The position numbers and the translations under genes are program-made. Of a stretch of 6,988 nt of DNA, positions 5,027-6,988 are shown in pieces. How positions within the stretch are numbered: position 1 is the stretch's first letter; each line of letters begins with the position of its first letter. The stretch is from contig DCKD01000029.1 of NCBI GenBank assembly GCA_002320245.1, positions 1-6,988 on the forward strand. Reading direction: 5' to 3'. The notes under the pieces were generated by a model. The model was not told where the DNA came from and did not search any database. It saw nothing but the letters and a program-made list of their open reading frames with translations. The stretch comes from Lachnospiraceae bacterium UBA1683 (GTDB lineage: Bacteria > Bacillota > Clostridia > Lachnospirales > Lachnospiraceae).

Positions 5027-5766
5027 GCGCTGCCTCCTTCCAAAAGTACCGGGTAGTCGTTTCTTAAAATGTCCTTCGGTGTCATAGTTGCCGCCAGTTT
5101 CTGCCCACAGGTCATTTTTCCCTCCAGACATTTGTCCATCTGGCAGAACGGTCCGGTCTGAGAAGGGGAGAACAAAGCCGGGCTGAGTGCGTAAAGTTCC
5201 TGCCAGATTTTCAAGAGCACGATCCGGGTTTCGTCCGTATTGCGCCGGCATACCCGCTGGCTGATGATGTGTTTCCACTGATAGGGTGTGGCACTGATAA
5301 TCAGCACATTCCGAAGCCCCTGGGGTGTGGCATAGCCAGCCGCGTCATGGCCGATTCCCGCGATGCACAGCTTTTCGTAACAGTTCATGCCCTCGTGACA
5401 GCTTTTTAAGTACAGTTCCCGAACCGCAGCCGGGGCGGTTAAAATCTCATAGGGTACCGCAAAATCCGCCTGTCCAGTATAATTGCTGTATTGCAAAGAC
5501 GCACTCATAAACTTTACTTCGTTCTGGTGCCTGGTGATCTGTGCCAGAAAGCGCCTGCTTGCCCCCACAACGGCCACAGTGATCACCGCAAATTTTTGGA
5601 CCGTAGGGTGAGGGAGGCTGCTGATGGCCGCCACGGTATTCTCGCTGAATGACTTCTCATAGAGTGCCAGCAGCTCATCCATCGTGGCGATCTTATGCCC
5701 CCGCTGAGTCAAACGCGCTGCAAAGACCATGTTTTTCTCGGCTTCGGCAACCGTCTGGCAGTTCAA
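5023..5766 (-). CDS. thyX: Divergent ThyX-type flavin-dependent thymidylate synthase
   Basis: A protein of about 247 residues from the first usual start (TTG), of the ThyX family, which methylates dUMP to dTMP using FAD, NADPH and methylene-tetrahydrofolate. Support comes from FAARLTQRGHK (15-25), ISSLPHPTVQKFAVITVAVVGASRRFLAQITRH (48-80), SASLQYSNY (88-96) and LRNVLIISATPYQWKHIISQRVCRRNTDETR (151-181), which corresponds to the dUMP-binding RxVLP and LRxxxxAQxEIR parts. The usual RHRxxSxNExSxRY signature is changed: RHQ replaces RHR, one residue is added and the later Arg is Gln. The tail carries CQMDKCLEGKMTC (208-220). A strong AGGAGG lies far from the TTG but 9 bases before an in-frame ATC at 5788-5790, giving MNRIEVKIL as a better N terminus; the gene may start there. 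Stop overlaps dut (ATGA). The family is sure; the exact reaction is less so. Confidence 0.88.
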   Translation of the reverse strand: MNCQTVAEAEKNMVFAARLTQRGHKIATMDELLALYEKSFSENTVAAISSLPHPTVQKFAVITVAVVGASRRFLAQITRHQNEVKFMSASLQYSNYTGQADFAVPYEILTAPAAVRELYLKSCHEGMNCYEKLCIAGIGHDAAGYATPQGLRNVLIISATPYQWKHIISQRVCRRNTDETRIVLLKIWQELYALSPALFSPSQTGPFCQMDKCLEGKMTCGQKLAATMTPKDILRNDYPVLLEGGSA

Positions 5767-5776
5767 TATTTTTACT

Positions 5777-6064
5777 TCAATTCGGTTGATTGGTATGTCC
5801 CTCCTTTACAATGGCTTTCAGTAAAAACAGATAGTTTAAGCTGTCTGTAATCTTTTCGTCCCATGTGCCTATGTCATAGCTCGCACCATCGTCAAAGCAC
5901 ATGTCATACAGGGAAACGATATGCTTCGCCAGCATCCCGGCAAGTGCACGTTCCGGTGTGGTATGCTGCAAAGCTGCCGCCGCCTTAAAAGCTCCAAGCC
6001 GGTCCGTATCGTCCCCGGTGTATTCTTTGGTTTTCCGCTGCAGTGTGTCGGCGCAGAGCCGCAC
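5777..6064 (-). CDS. Small helical protein, possibly nucleotide-modification/NTP-pyrophosphohydrolase related
   Basis: At least 95 residues from the GTG at 6062-6064, all predicted helical. Notable segments: CADTLQRKTKEYTGDDTDRL (4-23), FKAAAALQHTTPERALAGMLAKH (26-48), VSLYDMC (50-56) and WDEKITDSLNYLFLLKAIVKE (68-88). The pattern K-x-x-(E/D)-Y, R, F, then a KH pair and D-x-x-NYL-x-LL resembles DUF1599 (nucleotide modification associated domain 1) and, more remotely, MazG-type all-alpha NTP pyrophosphohydrolases, though the ExxD metal motif is incomplete. The frame runs on upstream to an ATT at 6101-6103, 8 bases after AGGAGG, which would add 13 residues (TQNEVNAVFDEQ); that is the more likely true start. 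The stop lies inside the 5' end of thyX, so the trio with thyX and dut is coupled. Function is inferred only from its company. Confidence 0.65.
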   Translation of the reverse strand: MRLCADTLQRKTKEYTGDDTDRLGAFKAAAALQHTTPERALAGMLAKHIVSLYDMCFDDGASYDIGTWDEKITDSLNYLFLLKAIVKEGHTNQPN

Positions 6065-6121
6065 CTGCTCGTCAAAAACAGCATTGACTTCATTTTGCGT
6101 AATGTGACATTCCTCCTTTTT

Positions 6122-6166
6122 GAAAACAGAAAGCCGGCTACCCTAAAGCATCTTAGAATAGCCGGC
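6122..6166 (-). terminator. Terminator-like hairpin between the AbiEii gene and the thyX trio
   Basis: The minus-strand arms GCCGGCTA (6159-6166) and TAGCCGGC (6133-6140) form a perfect 8-pair stem; the 18-base loop can add the inner CTAA/TTAG pairing. A T-rich run (TTTCTGTTTTC, 6122-6132) follows. It ends only a few bases before the AGGAGG (6112-6117) of the next gene, so it either ends the AbiEii transcript or acts as an attenuator for the trio. Confidence 0.7.
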
Positions 6167-6187
6167 AAATAAATGGTTATGTAGTTG

Positions 6188-6976
6188 TTACAGGGTATTG
6201 ATCTCTTTTTCCAGTTCCCGAACCGCCGCTATGACAGTATCGAATGTAGGTACATCACCATACAGCATATCCTTCATGGAATCATAATCCGCCTCTAACG
6301 CTGCGAACCGGTATTCCGGCGGGATCAGCTTCAAAGTGTCCGGCACAGCCTCCGGGTACTTTGCCCATGCCCTGGGATAGAATTTCATTTTGAAATCCAC
6401 AACCTTTTTAAGCAGGTCGAGCTGAGAGAAAGCGGCTTCTTTTACCGGGGTCAGAGCCATGCGGTACAAATCGTAATAATGCCTGGAATACCGCTGCGGC
6501 ATTTCCAGATGTTCCGGCCTGTTGGCCTCATGGTGCAGGATCGTAGCTTTTTCCCAGAAAGTCCGCTCCGGGGCAACCGTCAGAATATTCGTTCCTTTCT
6601 GCTCGAACACATCAGGGTAATACTCTGCAGCATATGGCGTAATCTCCGCAGACTTTGCCGGCGTCCATGCGGCCAGCGCGCCGATTTCCAGTCGGATTAT
6701 CTGCAAGGTTCCCGCATTGGTAAACAGTTTTGGGTAGGCAAAAATAACTGTCTGCTTTTCTTCCTCGTCCATGTGAATGTCAGCTTCACGGCCAAGCTCC
6801 TGAGATAATCCTTCTTTGATTGCGGGGCAGAAGGTTTCTGCCAGAAAGACCTCCGCCCGTGCATTGGCCTCTTTGTTGAAAGCGTCCTGCTTCGTGTTGG
6901 AACGTTTCTCCCAGGGCTCATCTCTGCCATATCCTAAAACCCGCCAGTCCAGAATCAGGTCAATATTGGTCCTATG
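6188..6976 (-). CDS. AbiEii-type nucleotidyltransferase toxin, 5'-truncated (probable pseudogene)
   Basis: The remaining 262 codons belong to the AbiEii/AbiGii nucleotidyltransferase family, the toxin of the AbiE abortive-infection toxin-antitoxin system, which acts in the cytoplasm. Recognisable parts: TNIDLILDWRVLGYGRDEPW at the very start (remnant of the FSxDIDL catalytic motif, with Asn in the first Asp place), EANARAEVFLAETFCPAI, then NILTVAPERTFWEKATILHHE, RHYYDLYRM, and the family's closing DYDSMKDMLYG with a final helix. An in-frame TGA (6977-6979) lies directly before the remaining motif, and the first usual start in frame is the ATG at 6770-6772. The protein therefore lacks the N-terminal GS/GGT part of the active site. 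The AbiEi antitoxin would normally lie upstream, beyond the window. A terminator-like hairpin follows. Product family is sure; activity is doubtful. Confidence 0.8.
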   Translation of the reverse strand, partial: HRTNIDLILDWRVLGYGRDEPWEKRSNTKQDAFNKEANARAEVFLAETFCPAIKEGLSQELGREADIHMDEEEKQTVIFAYPKLFTNAGTLQIIRLEIGALAAWTPAKSAEITPYAAEYYPDVFEQKGTNILTVAPERTFWEKATILHHEANRPEHLEMPQRYSRHYYDLYRMALTPVKEAAFSQLDLLKKVVDFKMKFYPRAWAKYPEAVPDTLKLIPPEYRFAALEADYDSMKDMLYGDVPTFDTVIAAVRELEKEINTL

Positions 6977-6988
6977 TCAAGAAAAAGT

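Noticed and set aside
5027..5278. N-terminal extension of the dUTPase frame
   Set aside because: It overlaps the thyX coding sequence in another frame, and the dUTPase homology begins only at the ATG at 5024-5026.
5869..6168. 99-codon minus-strand frame starting near 6168
   Set aside because: It is out of frame with the helical protein and begins inside the terminator region; its translation shows no family pattern.
6697..6930. 77-codon minus-strand frame within the AbiEii region
   Set aside because: It is a shadow: the AbiEii frame covers the same bases with clear family residues.

Overview
The window reads as accessory (mobile or island-type) DNA from a low-to-middle GC Firmicute, most likely a gut Clostridia member (Lachnospiraceae/Oscillospiraceae-like). 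The grounds are strong AGGAGG-type ribosome binding sites, near-consensus sigma-A promoters (TTGACT-17-TATAAT), and the kinds of protein present. No housekeeping locus, tRNA, rRNA or CRISPR array is visible. All genes but one lie on the minus strand. Species-level placement is not possible by reading alone.

Left block (99-3408, minus strand; transcription runs from high to low coordinates): VOC/glyoxalase-like protein, GNAT acetyltransferase, inositol-monophosphatase-family phosphatase, a short DUF805-type membrane protein, a TIGR04076-type Cys-rich protein, a DUF3795 Cys-rich protein, and a pyridoxamine-5'-phosphate-oxidase-like flavin protein. Several are packed with ATGA or TAATG overlaps. 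Three of the leaders share a short motif just before the ribosome binding site. The content looks like a row of small stress, detoxification and redox genes rather than one pathway. A promoter with an extended -10 lies upstream of the VOC gene.

Middle (3547-4563): a SLOG-fold (DUF1273/YpsA-like) protein on the minus strand and a small XRE-type repressor on the plus strand share a 148-base divergent control region. A near-perfect promoter serves the SLOG gene, and an inverted repeat sits exactly on its -35 box. The natural reading is that the XRE protein controls the SLOG gene. The XRE gene ends in a clear intrinsic terminator.

Right block (4613-6988, minus strand, visibly more GC-rich): a 5'-broken AbiEii-type nucleotidyltransferase toxin, a terminator-like hairpin, then a tight trio. 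The trio is a small alpha-helical protein resembling nucleotide-metabolism/modification-associated families, a divergent ThyX-type flavin-dependent thymidylate synthase, and a dUTPase. The dUTPase makes dUMP and ThyX would methylate it, so the trio looks like a portable dUMP/dTMP module of the kind found on phages and conjugative elements. The ThyX copy has a changed RHR signature and a Cys-rich tail. The first two trio genes lack an ATG at the proper distance from their ribosome binding sites; AUU and AUC codons sit there instead.

The most interesting points are the divergent ThyX module with its odd starts, the SLOG/XRE switch, the shared leader motif in the left block, and matching outward-facing CTATGTCAAG words near both window ends, which could be mobile-element termini.
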